Below are positions 7,068 through 15,072 of a stretch of 55,216 nt of DNA, one piece after another. The stretch is from DATJYV01 sp035499415 (GTDB lineage Bacteria > Bacteroidota > Ignavibacteria > UBA10030). The DNA lies in the NCBI GenBank assembly GCA_035499415.1, contig DATJYV010000184.1, forward strand, positions 1-55,216. Direction: 5' to 3'. The first letter of the stretch is position 1; each line of letters begins with the position of its first letter. The notes under the pieces were generated by a model. That model saw only the letters and a program-made list of their open reading frames with translations. It was not told the origin of the DNA and ran no database searches. Both the position numbers and the translations under genes were made by a program.

Positions 7068-9044
7068 TTGAGGGTATCTATAGCCCCACAACCAACAACG
7101 ACTGACGCCCGTAAGCTTGACGAAATCCGTTCCTGGGTTAACTCATTGTCGTTAACGCAGGAAGTGATTCTCGTGGCGGGCGTCATTCTCTTTTTTGCAG
7201 GGTTTGGCTCTGCTTCCATATGGCTCAGAGTCCTTGCCCTTCTCATTTCAAGTTCTTTGATAACGTTCGTCCTCGTCCAACGATGGCGTCTCAAGAATCC
7301 GCTCCGCATTCAGGCCGACGATAAAGCCGGCGAACCTCCGGCTTCGGAAGAGACGGCGAAGAAGCTTTATTTCGACGACTATCAGGATTCCGTACATAAC
7401 TACAAGATTGAAACGGTTACGGATGTACCGGGTCGCAGTCCCGTCGTTCATCACACGGAGATTCCAACCATGACTCAACCTCAGAGAATCATGCAAGCTC
7501 CTCCGCCGGAATTTCAGCTGGCAGATTTCTTCGACCTGCAGGAGGATGAAGGGAACAGGGAGCAAGGGCCGAAGGCGGAATTCTCCCATCTTCTGAAGAA
7601 GGTGCTCGCCGTGGTGAAAGAAGTGAACTTTGCGCATACGGTGGCGCTTTTCTGGGTCAACCGGGACAAGAAACAGCTTGTGCTGGAGAACCACGTTTCC
7701 GACAGCGAGCATTTCACGACGCATCGGCGCCGTGAGGTGGGGCAGGACCTCGTGAGCCAGGTCGCAACGACGGGGAAGCCGCAGATGGTGGGAAGCATGA
7801 GCGCGGGGGCGCGTGGGGACATGATCCCGTACTACGACGCGCCGGAGGAGATACGGACCTTTCTGGGCGTTCCGATTTTTTATGCCGGAGCATCGGCGCG
7901 CGAGCAGCAGCCGGTGGCCGTTTTGACGCTCGATTGCCGGGGCGAAGATGCGTACGGCCCCGAGACGATGACGCTCCTGGGACAATTCACCAAGCTCATC
8001 TCGGCGCTCATCCAGAGTTACACCGACAAGTACGACCTTCTGCTCGATTCGGAAGTGCTCCGCTCGATCACGAGATTCCGCGAGCATCTGAAGATGGATT
8101 TCTCGATTCCGTCGGTCGCGCGCTCGCTGGCCGAGGAGTCTTCCCGGCTCGTGCCGTGGGATTACATTACTGTCGTCGTCTTCGACGAAAGCCGGAAGTC
8201 GTGGGTCATCCAGCACGTGATGAACCGGATGAACGACCCGTACGTCCCGCTGATGAGCGAGGTCGACCCGCATCAAAGCGTCGTCGGCGCCGTGATTCAG
8301 TCGTGCGTCCCGCGGATCGTCGAAAGCGCCGCGTCGCTGAGCGTTCCGCGCTACTATCTTGCCGAGCGCTGCGAATCGGCCGGCTCGATGATCGTCGTTC
8401 CCCTGAATTCGGTCAGCCGGTGCTACGGAGCGCTGGTCGTCGAGAACAAGGACGCCCGCACGTACTCCGAGGCGGACGTGAAGCTCGTCCAGAAGCTGAG
8501 CGAGACGGCGTCGTGGGGTCTGGAAATCCTGAGTTTGACGGATATCGCAACCAATTATGTCTCGCTCGACGAGACGACCGGCGTCGCGACGCGCAAGCAT
8601 TTTCTCGAGCGGGTCCAAGAAGAAGTCCAGCGAAGCGGGGATTTCAGCGGCGAAGCTTCGGTGGTGATGATTGCTATCGACGCAATGAGCGACCACCTCT
8701 CGCGCCACGGACGGGAGGCGTTTGATTTTGTCCTTCAGAACATCGGCCGCATGGTGAAAAGCGCCGTGAGGCCGTACGATGTCGTCGGGCGATTCGACTT
8801 CAACCGCTTCGGTGTCTTGCTCGTCAACACCAACGCGAACGAAGCGAGCTTGTGGGCGGAGAAGATCCGGAAAAACGTTGCCAGCAACATCATAAACGTC
8901 GAAGGGAAGAGTTTCTCCGTGACGGTGAGCATCGGCATCTCGGGAATGTCGGTCGTCGGGTCGGACGTGGAATTGCTCGAGAATGCGGACAAGGTTTTGA
9001 AAAAAGCGGTGGAGGCCGGCGGAAACATCGTTCGCGTGTTCTAA
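7068..9044 (+). CDS. Membrane protein with two GAF domains and a degenerate GGDEF domain
   Basis: 658 aa from TTG 7068; no ATG occurs before the membrane segments, and an in-frame stop lies at 7032. Residues about 32-49 and 52-70 are two transmembrane helices with a basic cytoplasmic edge (QRWRLK). A linker of about 90 residues leads to two GAF-like sensory domains (about 165-320 and 335-490). Residues about 500-658 have the GGDEF-domain fold order (DETTGVATRKHFLERV opening; VSIGIS near the end), but the signature reads DFNRF instead of GGDEF. Diguanylate cyclase activity is therefore unlikely; it may bind GTP or c-di-GMP-related ligands or signal by protein contact. No partner response regulator is adjacent. 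Confidence 0.8.
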   Translation: MRVSIAPQPTTTDARKLDEIRSWVNSLSLTQEVILVAGVILFFAGFGSASIWLRVLALLISSSLITFVLVQRWRLKNPLRIQADDKAGEPPASEETAKKLYFDDYQDSVHNYKIETVTDVPGRSPVVHHTEIPTMTQPQRIMQAPPPEFQLADFFDLQEDEGNREQGPKAEFSHLLKKVLAVVKEVNFAHTVALFWVNRDKKQLVLENHVSDSEHFTTHRRREVGQDLVSQVATTGKPQMVGSMSAGARGDMIPYYDAPEEIRTFLGVPIFYAGASAREQQPVAVLTLDCRGEDAYGPETMTLLGQFTKLISALIQSYTDKYDLLLDSEVLRSITRFREHLKMDFSIPSVARSLAEESSRLVPWDYITVVVFDESRKSWVIQHVMNRMNDPYVPLMSEVDPHQSVVGAVIQSCVPRIVESAASLSVPRYYLAERCESAGSMIVVPLNSVSRCYGALVVENKDARTYSEADVKLVQKLSETASWGLEILSLTDIATNYVSLDETTGVATRKHFLERVQEEVQRSGDFSGEASVVMIAIDAMSDHLSRHGREAFDFVLQNIGRMVKSAVRPYDVVGRFDFNRFGVLLVNTNANEASLWAEKIRKNVASNIINVEGKSFSVTVSIGISGMSVVGSDVELLENADKVLKKAVEAGGNIVRVF

Positions 9045-9076
9045 GCACGCGCCGGAACGGTCACCAATCAACAATC

Positions 9077-9092
9077 CCGGGAGCACTCCCGG
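9077..9092. terminator. GC-rich hairpin after the GAF/GGDEF-like gene
   Basis: CCGGGAGCACTCCCGG is a perfect inverted repeat 33 nt past the stop, in a 74-bp gap before the zinc-ribbon gene. It forms six pairs with a 4-nt loop but lacks a U-tract, so termination is uncertain. Confidence 0.3.
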
Positions 9093-9118
9093 ACACACAT
9101 CGAATGCCGGAGTAAGCA

Positions 9119-9313
9119 ATGGCGAAGCAAACAGATTTTGCGGAGAAAGCGAAGAAGTCCGCGATGGAACGCGGAATAAAATGCCCCAAGTGCGGCTCGA
9201 TCAAGGTTCCAACCCTCTTCGTGAGCTCGGTCCCGTCTGCTCACGGATCCTATCGATTCAACCGGAAGCACGTCCAAATCTGCAAGTGCAACGAAAAAGA
9301 GATCTACGGATAG
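9119..9313 (+). CDS. Small zinc-ribbon-like protein
   Basis: 64 aa. Cysteines C22 and C25 (KCPKCG) and C55 and C57 (ICKCN) make a likely four-Cys zinc site separated by about 30 residues; a conserved-looking SYRFNRKH segment lies between. The basic composition would suit nucleic-acid or ribosome contact. I do not recognise a named family. It is followed 32 bp later by deoB. Confidence 0.7.
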   Translation: MAKQTDFAEKAKKSAMERGIKCPKCGSIKVPTLFVSSVPSAHGSYRFNRKHVQICKCNEKEIYG

Positions 9314-9345
9314 TCCATCCGTCCTGAATCTCTGCGCCGCGCTCG

Positions 9346-10536
9346 TTGAAGCGGAACAAGTTAATACTCATTGTCCTCGACGGCGTCGGTATCGGTGCAT
9401 TGCCGGACGCCGCGGCCTATGGCGACAGCGGCACGAACACCATTGCCAACGTCGCTCGTGCCGTCGGAGGATTGACGTTGCCCAACCTCGGGAAAATAGG
9501 GCTGGGAAACATCGCGGCGATTCAGGGAGTGCGGCCGGACCCGCGGGCGGCGGGGGCGTTCGGAAAGATGGCCGAGCGTTCGAAGGGCAAGGACAGCACG
9601 ACCGGGCATTGGGAGATCGCGGGCGTCATCACCGAACGCCCTTTTCCGACATATCCCAAGGGTTTCCCCGCATCGCTTCTCTCGACGTTTCAGGCGAATA
9701 CGGGCTGCAAGGGAATTCTCGGAAACAAAGCGGCATCGGGAACCGAGATCATCAAGGACCTCGGCGACGAGCACGTGCGTACGGGATTTCCGATCGTCTA
9801 CACGTCGGGCGATTCGGTATTTCAGATCGCGGCGCACGAAGAGGTGATCCCGCTCGGGGAGCTTTATGAGATCTGCAGGAAAACGCGCGAATCGGTTGTC
9901 ATCGGCGAACATGAGGTCGGAAGGGTGATCGCGCGTCCCTTTGTCGGAACAAGCGGGAAATACACACGGACGCCGAACAGAAAAGACTTTGCAGTCCAGC
10001 CGCCGGGACGAACCGTGCTCGAAGTTCTGCTCGATGCCGGAGTCGAGACGCGGGCGGTCGGAAAAATCGACGACCTGTTTTCGGGAAAAGGGTTGAAGGA
10101 AAAGGTTCACACGAAATCGAACAAGGAAGGAATTGAGCAAATCATCGGCCAGGCCGCCCGGATGAATTCCGGTTTCCTCATGGCAAACCTCGTCGATTTC
10201 GACATGCTGTTCGGGCACCGGCAGGACGCACGAGGGTTCGCGTCGGCATTGGAAGAGTTTGACAGATCCCTCCCGGGGATCCAGGAATGCCTGGAACCGG
10301 GGGATGGATTGATGATCACGGCGGATCACGGCAACGACCCCACGGATTCAAGCACCGACCATTCGCGCGAGTACGTGCCGATCTTATGGTTCTCGAATGA
10401 CGGTCCCCGGAACGTAAACCTCGGAACGCGTCGCTCCTTTGCCGATGCAGGCAGGACCGTGGCGGATTTCTTCAACGTGAAGAACTCGCTTCCCGGCGAG
10501 AGTTTCCTGGACATCGTGCTGCCCGGAAAGAACTGA
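9346..10536 (+). CDS. deoB: Phosphopentomutase
   Basis: Alkaline-phosphatase-superfamily enzyme interconverting (deoxy)ribose 1- and 5-phosphates in nucleoside salvage. 396 aa, usual length. Metal ligand motifs are intact: VLDGVGIGALPDA (D12), the phospho-acceptor threonine region KDSTTGHWEIAG, the NLVDFDMLFGHRQD segment, and ITADHGNDPTDSSTDHSREYVPIL near the C-terminus. The start is TTG 9346 (MKRNKLILIVLDG); no ATG is available near it and no good Shine-Dalgarno is seen. It leads a tight plus-strand cluster: AbrB-like gene 7 bp downstream, then PIN, two EutN genes and the sigma factor, all with gaps of 21 bp or less. Confidence 0.95.
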   Translation: MKRNKLILIVLDGVGIGALPDAAAYGDSGTNTIANVARAVGGLTLPNLGKIGLGNIAAIQGVRPDPRAAGAFGKMAERSKGKDSTTGHWEIAGVITERPFPTYPKGFPASLLSTFQANTGCKGILGNKAASGTEIIKDLGDEHVRTGFPIVYTSGDSVFQIAAHEEVIPLGELYEICRKTRESVVIGEHEVGRVIARPFVGTSGKYTRTPNRKDFAVQPPGRTVLEVLLDAGVETRAVGKIDDLFSGKGLKEKVHTKSNKEGIEQIIGQAARMNSGFLMANLVDFDMLFGHRQDARGFASALEEFDRSLPGIQECLEPGDGLMITADHGNDPTDSSTDHSREYVPILWFSNDGPRNVNLGTRRSFADAGRTVADFFNVKNSLPGESFLDIVLPGKN

Positions 10537-10543
10537 GCGTCCC

Positions 10544-10852
10544 ATGGAATCCCGCGGGCACGACGAAGGAAGAGAAATTGTTCTGGAAAGGAGCAGGGCG
10601 GGGGGAACAGAAATTCCGGAAGGGCTTCTCGACCGACTGCACATCAGACCGGGAACGAGATTCACGGTCCGTTTCAAGGAACGCGTGCTTTCGACCGCGC
10701 TCCGGAAGCGCGGCGTGACGGAGGCAGAGATCGAGAAAATTGCTGCGATTCAACTTGAGCCGGAGGCGAATGTCGTCCGGTTCCTTGCAAGTGAGGGCGC
10801 ACTGGGCAGGCACGCTCGATTCCGGAAGAGATCAGAGAGGTTGTTGCGTTGA
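10544..10852 (+). CDS. AbrB/SpoVT-type DNA-binding protein, probable antitoxin-like partner of the PIN gene
   Basis: 102 aa. Residues about 22-44 (EIPEGLLDRLHIRPGTRFTV) match the swapped-hairpin AbrB/MazE fold (IPxxLRxxLGIxPGxxxxV). The C-terminal part contains ALRKRGVTEAEIEKIAAIQLE and a basic tail. It overlaps the PIN gene by 4 bp (TTGA), the usual arrangement of VapB-VapC pairs. The C-terminal helix would contact the PIN partner and the AbrB part the operator; this is family inference. Confidence 0.65.
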   Translation: MESRGHDEGREIVLERSRAGGTEIPEGLLDRLHIRPGTRFTVRFKERVLSTALRKRGVTEAEIEKIAAIQLEPEANVVRFLASEGALGRHARFRKRSERLLR

Positions 10853-11262
10853 AGGGTTCAAAAGTTGTCGTCGATACGGACCTCCTGGTTGACCATGTGC
10901 TGGGCCGGGGTGAAACGAAGAAGACGGTACGCGGTGCGTTGCGGCGGTTGATGGCGGAAAAATTCTGTTATACGACCGTATTCAACGCCATCGAAGCGTT
11001 TTCGTTCTGTGAGACTCCGGAGGAGGTTCGGACGGTCGAAGGTGTCATGCATGCGATGAAGATTCTCGGGTTAAACGGCAAGAGCGGAAAAAACGTGGGC
11101 AACGTTTTCCGCGGACGCGCGTGGAATGCCGGCGCCGGGCTCGCGCCGCTGATTGCCGGGTTGTGCATGGAAAGCCGGCTTCCGCTCGTGACGAACCGTC
11201 CGCGCCGGTATCGCGGGATCCACGGATTGCGGCTGATATCGCCGTCAACGCTGCTCACGTAA
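10849..11262 (+). CDS. PIN-domain protein (VapC-like), acidic site incomplete
   Basis: 137 aa from TTG 10849, which overlaps the AbrB-like stop by 4 bp. VVVDTDLLVD at 6-15 gives the first PIN aspartate and NAIEAF (about 46-51) the conserved glutamate. The third acidic position, normally Asp before LIA, reads APLIAG, and the fourth region reads LVTNRPRRYRGI with no Asp. Half of the usual four-acid Mg site thus seems missing, so RNase activity is doubtful. The C-terminus GLRLISPSTLL is typical of full-length PIN toxins, so this is not a truncation. Confidence 0.65.
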   Translation: MKGSKVVVDTDLLVDHVLGRGETKKTVRGALRRLMAEKFCYTTVFNAIEAFSFCETPEEVRTVEGVMHAMKILGLNGKSGKNVGNVFRGRAWNAGAGLAPLIAGLCMESRLPLVTNRPRRYRGIHGLRLISPSTLLT

Positions 11263-11277
11263 ACCAAGAGGTGGACG

Positions 11278-11547
11278 ATGGTGCTGGGTAAGGTGGTCGG
11301 AACCGTCTGGGCGACACGCAAGGACGAAGACCTTGTCGGTATGAAATTCCAGATCGTCAAACATGTCGACGTCGACTACAAACTCAAGGACACGTTCGTT
11401 GTGGCGGTTGACACCGTGCAAGCGGGCGTCGGCGACGTCGTGCTGGTGACATCCGGAAGTTCGGCGCGTCAAACCTCACAGACGAAGAACAAGCCGGTGG
11501 ATGCGGTCATCGTTGCGGTCGTTGATAAACTCGATATCGCGGACTAG
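11278..11547 (+). CDS. EutN/CcmL-family bacterial microcompartment vertex protein, copy 1
   Basis: 89 aa, the exact size of this family, whose members form pentamers capping the vertices of microcompartment shells. It matches the family closely: an opening GKVVGTVWATRKDEDLVG, central VAVDTVQAGVGDVVLVTSGS with the SSAR turn, and C-terminal PVDAVIVAVVDKLDIA. Start ATG 11278 has a GAGGTGG Shine-Dalgarno-like stretch upstream. A second member follows after 8 bp. No BMC-domain hexamer or signature enzyme is seen in this window, so its cargo, if any, is unknown. Confidence 0.9.
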   Translation: MVLGKVVGTVWATRKDEDLVGMKFQIVKHVDVDYKLKDTFVVAVDTVQAGVGDVVLVTSGSSARQTSQTKNKPVDAVIVAVVDKLDIAD

Positions 11548-11555
11548 GAGAGAAA

Positions 11556-11852
11556 TTGTTTTTCGCCAACGTTGTCGGGACCATCTGGGCGACGCGAAAG
11601 GATGAGATGTTGAAGTCGTTCAAGCTTCAGCTCATCCAGCCGATCAATGCCCGGCGTGAAAAGCAGGGGGGTCCCATCGTCGCCGTCGACACCGTCGGGG
11701 CCGGGCCGGGGGAGACCGTTTTCTACATCACGGCGCGTGAAGCGGTCATTCCGCTCCCCGTGGAGACGTCTCCGGTCGATGCCAGCATCGTCGGCATTGT
11801 CGACCGGATCGACCTTGCAGAAAAGACAAGGGAATCCGGCGCGTCCCGATAA
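11556..11852 (+). CDS. EutN/CcmL-family bacterial microcompartment vertex protein, copy 2 (diverged)
   Basis: 98 aa from TTG 11556, with AGGAGAG ending a few bases before it. It shares with copy 1 the blocks VVGTxWATRKDE, VAVDTVxAGxGxxV and PVDAxIVxxVD. The family's GSSAR turn is replaced by a longer ITAREAVIPLPVET segment, and the C-terminus has a short extra tail. The pair could form homo- or hetero-pentamers; tandem EutN paralogues are common inside microcompartment loci. It ends 21 bp before the primary sigma factor gene. Confidence 0.88.
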   Translation: MFFANVVGTIWATRKDEMLKSFKLQLIQPINARREKQGGPIVAVDTVGAGPGETVFYITAREAVIPLPVETSPVDASIVGIVDRIDLAEKTRESGASR

Positions 11853-11873
11853 GGGTTTGGACAAGGAAATCGA

Positions 11874-12731
11874 ATGGTAAAAATCAGCAAACAGTACACG
11901 AACCGCGAAAGCCAGTCGCTCGACAAGTACTTGCAGGAGATCGGCAAGGTCGACCTGTTGTCTCCGGCGGAGGAGATCGACCTCGCGAAGAGGATCAAGA
12001 AGGGGGACCAGAAAGCTCTCGAGAAGCTGACCAAAGCCAACCTCCGGTTCGTCGTGAGCGTCGCGAAGCAGTACCAGAACCAGGGACTCTCCCTCGGCGA
12101 CCTGATCAACGAAGGGAACCTTGGACTGATCAAAGCGGCGAAGAGGTTCGACGAGACGCGCGGGTTCAAGTTCATTTCGTACGCGGTGTGGTGGATCAGG
12201 CAGTCGATCCTCCAGGCGCTTGCCGAGCAATCGAGGATCGTCCGTCTTCCCCTCAATCGCGTCGGCGCGTTGAACAAGATCGGGAAGGCATTCAGCACGC
12301 TCGAGCAGGAATTCGAGCGCGAGCCGAGCGCGAGCGAGCTGGCCGAAGAGTTGGACATGTCGCTCTTCGAGGTTTCCGACACCCTCAAGATTTCCGGCCG
12401 CCATCTGTCGATGGATGCGCCGTTCGCGCAAGGCGAGGACAATCGCCTGCTGGATGTGATTCAGGACCAGCGGCAGCCGGCTCCCGACTCGACGCTGATG
12501 GAGGAATCCTTGAGGGAAGAAGTGCGCCGGGCGCTGCACACGCTGAGCGAGCGGGAGGCGCAGGTCATCAAATTGTACTTCGGCCTGGAGCAGGAACACT
12601 CGCTGACGCTCGAAGAAATCGGCGAGAAATTCAACCTGACCCGCGAGCGGGTCCGGCAGATCAAAGAAAAAGCGATCCGCCGGCTGCGCCACGCATCGCG
12701 GAGCAAGGCGTTGCGGGCGTACCTGGGCTGA
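11874..12731 (+). CDS. rpoD: Primary RNA polymerase sigma factor (short sigma-70, Bacteroidota type)
   Basis: 285 aa. Region 1.2 begins at SLDKYLQEIGKVDLLSPAEE (about 17-36). Region 2 includes LRFVVSVAKQYQNQGLSLGD, the -10 recognition helix and YAVWWIRQSI (about 56-112). Region 3 is present, and region 4 has LTLEEIGEKFNLTRERVRQI with its helix-turn-helix (about 240-260). The acidic region 1.1 and the non-conserved insert of proteobacterial RpoD are absent, matching the compact primary sigma of Bacteroides and relatives. That factor recognises TTTG/TAnnTTTG-type promoters, several of which occur in this window. It is the last gene of the deoB-EutN cluster; the next gene starts 40 bp later. Confidence 0.93.
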   Translation: MVKISKQYTNRESQSLDKYLQEIGKVDLLSPAEEIDLAKRIKKGDQKALEKLTKANLRFVVSVAKQYQNQGLSLGDLINEGNLGLIKAAKRFDETRGFKFISYAVWWIRQSILQALAEQSRIVRLPLNRVGALNKIGKAFSTLEQEFEREPSASELAEELDMSLFEVSDTLKISGRHLSMDAPFAQGEDNRLLDVIQDQRQPAPDSTLMEESLREEVRRALHTLSEREAQVIKLYFGLEQEHSLTLEEIGEKFNLTRERVRQIKEKAIRRLRHASRSKALRAYLG

Positions 12732-12771
12732 AATAATCCGGAGGCACATCATCGAAGCTCCCTCGGGCCCG

Positions 12772-13404
12772 ATGAAACCTGCCGTCACCATTCTCCTCCT
12801 TACCCTCGTTTCCATTCTCATCTCGGGATGCGGTTCCTCGTCTCCGCGGTATGCGACAAACGAGAAGCCACCTTCCGGGGAGCGGCCGGAGAAAAAAACC
12901 TCTGCGCGCTTTTCTTCCGAGGCCGAAGAGGAACGGAAGGAGGACGACAAGAAGGTTGAGCCGACCGAGATCGAGCGCATCAAGGCGGGTACGCGGGATT
13001 TTCGACGGGAGAAAAATACCTCGATCAAGCCGCTCGACCAGAGCCGCATGATGCGCGAGATTTCGAAGTACATGGGAGTGCCCTACGAGCTCGGTGGGTC
13101 GGACGAGAAGGGGATGGATTGCTCGGGCTATACGATGGTTGTCTATAAGAATGCCGTCGGCAAATCCCTTCCGCGTTCGGCATCGGAACAGTCGAAAACC
13201 GGGGTGCCGGTCGACCTGAAGGATTTGAAGTTCGGCGACCTGATTTTCTTCAACACGACCGGGACTTCGGCTTCGCACGTGGGCATCTATCTTGGAGATG
13301 ACCTCTTTGCCCACGCGAGCGTTTCCCTGGGCGTCACCATCTCGTCGCTCGAAAGTACGTATTACAAAAGCCGTTACGACGGGGCGCGCCGTGTCATTGA
13401 GTGA
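12772..13404 (+). CDS. NlpC/P60 peptidoglycan hydrolase lipoprotein
   Basis: 210 aa. Residues 1-19 form a lipoprotein signal with lipobox LISGC (C20). A charged, low-complexity linker (about 30-85) reaches the NlpC/P60 domain: catalytic C117 in GMDCSGY, H169 in SASHVGIYLG, and a third polar residue H181 in FAHAS. The ordering LKFGDLIFFN before the histidine is typical. It probably cleaves peptide stems of peptidoglycan from an outer-membrane anchor. Processing would need Lgt and a type II signal peptidase; lgt is in this window. GTG or ATG starts upstream were not considered because ATG 12772 immediately precedes the signal peptide. Confidence 0.88.
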   Translation: MKPAVTILLLTLVSILISGCGSSSPRYATNEKPPSGERPEKKTSARFSSEAEEERKEDDKKVEPTEIERIKAGTRDFRREKNTSIKPLDQSRMMREISKYMGVPYELGGSDEKGMDCSGYTMVVYKNAVGKSLPRSASEQSKTGVPVDLKDLKFGDLIFFNTTGTSASHVGIYLGDDLFAHASVSLGVTISSLESTYYKSRYDGARRVIE

Positions 13405-13409
13405 CTCGG

Positions 13410-13438
13410 TTGATTTGAAGGCGCTTCGTTCTTAAATT
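13410..13438 (+). promoter_or_regulatory. Candidate promoter for def-fmt
   Basis: TTGATT, 17-bp spacer, TAAATT (TTG-N20-TA geometry), starting 6 nt after the stop of the NlpC/P60 gene and leaving a leader of about 35 nt before def. Confidence 0.5.
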
Positions 13439-13479
13439 CCCATCCTGATAATCGCGTTCCATCAGGCCCCTTGACGACC

Positions 13480-14073
13480 ATGTCCGTACTCCCCATACAC
13501 CTTTTTGGCTCCGACGCTTTGCGTGCAAAGGCAAAGCCGGTCCGTTCGCTTGACGATTCGGTCGTGAAGCTCATCTACGACATGTTCGAAACCATGCGCA
13601 GTGCGAACGGCATCGGCCTCGCCGCGACGCAGGTGGGGGATTTGCGCCGGGTCATCGTCATCGACATTACAGAAACCGAGCCGAAGGAAGAAGGAGAAGA
13701 GGTCGACCCTGCGAAGAAGACGTCTCCTGAGCTTCCGCGAACGTTGGTGCTCATCAATCCGGAGGTCGTCGGAGAGGAGGGCACGTGGTCGATGGAAGAG
13801 GGGTGTTTGAGCATTCCCGAAGTACGGGCCGACGTGGAACGTGCGGGAAAAGTCCGCGTCCGGTTCCGGGATGCGGACTTTCGCGAGCAGGAATTGCTCA
13901 TGGACGGAATTCTCGCCCGCGTCGCCCTCCACGAAATCGACCATATCAACGGCGTATTGTTCATTGACCGAATTCCGCGGCCCGTGCGGAACACCCTCAA
14001 GCCGCAGCTCCGCAAGATCAAGAAAGGCGAAGTCGAAACGAGCTATCCGGTCGTCAACGGCGTGGAGGTGTGA
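13480..14073 (+). CDS. def: Peptide deformylase
   Basis: Metalloenzyme that removes the formyl group from nascent proteins. 197 aa from ATG 13480; an in-frame TTG at 13471 is possible. All three active-site motifs are intact: GIGLAATQVG (GxGxAAxQ), EEGCLS with the metal Cys, and HEIDH with the two metal His and catalytic Glu. A charged insert (about ETEPKEEGEEVDPAKK) between motifs 1 and 2 is longer than in E. coli and resembles other Bacteroidota enzymes. fmt follows immediately, the usual pairing of formylation and deformylation genes. Confidence 0.95.
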   Translation: MSVLPIHLFGSDALRAKAKPVRSLDDSVVKLIYDMFETMRSANGIGLAATQVGDLRRVIVIDITETEPKEEGEEVDPAKKTSPELPRTLVLINPEVVGEEGTWSMEEGCLSIPEVRADVERAGKVRVRFRDADFREQELLMDGILARVALHEIDHINGVLFIDRIPRPVRNTLKPQLRKIKKGEVETSYPVVNGVEV

Positions 14074-14081
14074 CCATTGCG

Positions 14082-15038
14082 ATGCGCATCCTCTTTATGG
14101 GAACGCCGGATTTTGCCATTCCAACCCTTTCAACCCTTCTCGAACAATCGTACGACATTCCGGCTGTCGTCACCGCTCCAGACAAACCGCGCGGCAGGGG
14201 ACGCGAAGTCTCGTTCACCCCGGTCAAGAACTTCTGTCTGAAAAAAAATATCCCGCTCCTCCAACCCGGGGAGTTGAAGGATCCGCTTTTTCTTTCCGCC
14301 GTCCGGAATCTCGCGCCCGACCTCATCGTCGTCGTTGCATTTCGCATTCTCCCCCGGGAGCTGTTTACCATCCCGTCGCGCGGTTCCATCAACCTTCATG
14401 CATCCCTCCTTCCGCGATATCGCGGTGCAGCGCCGATCAACTGGGCCATTATCAACGGCGAAACCGAAACAGGCGTTACGACATTCTTTCTTCAGGAACG
14501 GGTCGACACCGGATCTGTCATCCTGCAGGCGCGCGTGCGGATTGGGCCGGATGAGACTGCCGGGGATTTGCACGACAAGCTCGCCGAAGTGGGGGCGGAA
14601 ATCGTCCTTCAAAGTGTGAGACTGATCGAGCGGGGACAAGTTCAGACGCGGATGCAGGATGACCGTCTGGCTTCCGCCGCGCCGAAGATTTTTCGGGAGC
14701 ATTGTTCGATCGATTGGGCGAAGAGCGCACGAGAGATTCATAATTTCGTCCGCGGCTTGTCTCCTGTACCGTGCGCGTGGACCAGGCATGCCGGAAAACT
14801 CCTGCGCGTATACCGGACGGCCGTCATGCCCGGCGGCGGTGGTCGGGGGCCGGCGCCTCCGGGGACGGTCGTCGCCGCAGGCGAAAAAGATCTGGTCGTG
14901 CAGTCGGCGGACGGTTGCATCTCGATCCTGGAAATTCAGCAGGAGGGGAAGAAGAGACTCTCGGCGGAAGAATTCCTGAGGGGATACGAGCTCACGGCGG
15001 GTGACCGTTTCGAGGTGCCGCTCCCCGGAGCCGCCTGA
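14082..15038 (+). CDS. fmt: Methionyl-tRNA formyltransferase
   Basis: Formylates initiator Met-tRNA using 10-formyl-THF. 318 aa from ATG 14082 (MRILFMGTPDFA, the canonical start); a GTG at 14070 overlapping the def stop is the alternative, with GGAGG at 14064-14068 upstream of both. The N-terminal Rossmann domain has the SLLPRYRGAAPINWAI signature with the catalytic Asn-His-Asp set around it (INLHASLLP; DTGSVI). The C-terminal OB-like tRNA-binding domain runs from about 205. It sits directly after def. Confidence 0.95.
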   Translation: MRILFMGTPDFAIPTLSTLLEQSYDIPAVVTAPDKPRGRGREVSFTPVKNFCLKKNIPLLQPGELKDPLFLSAVRNLAPDLIVVVAFRILPRELFTIPSRGSINLHASLLPRYRGAAPINWAIINGETETGVTTFFLQERVDTGSVILQARVRIGPDETAGDLHDKLAEVGAEIVLQSVRLIERGQVQTRMQDDRLASAAPKIFREHCSIDWAKSAREIHNFVRGLSPVPCAWTRHAGKLLRVYRTAVMPGGGGRGPAPPGTVVAAGEKDLVVQSADGCISILEIQQEGKKRLSAEEFLRGYELTAGDRFEVPLPGAA

Positions 15039-15056
15039 AAAAGAGCATTCTTTTTC
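15037..15056. other. Perfect 8-bp hairpin overlapping the fmt stop codon
   Basis: GAAAAAGA-GCAT-TCTTTTTC begins within the fmt stop codon. The A-rich left and U-rich right arms make a weak stem in either direction; it could slow or partly end transcription between fmt and the CopD-like gene 17 nt later. No GC-rich stem is present, so this is a low-confidence terminator. Confidence 0.3.
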
Positions 15057-15072
15057 GTACGTTCCACAGCCG

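Noticed and set aside
7248..9119. A 623-codon open frame on the minus strand
   Set aside because: Antisense shadow of the GAF/GGDEF-like gene; Arg/His/Asp-rich with no recognisable domain.
11278..11852. Calling a complete microcompartment locus
   Set aside because: Only vertex proteins are present; no shell hexamer, encapsulation peptide or signature enzyme was found.
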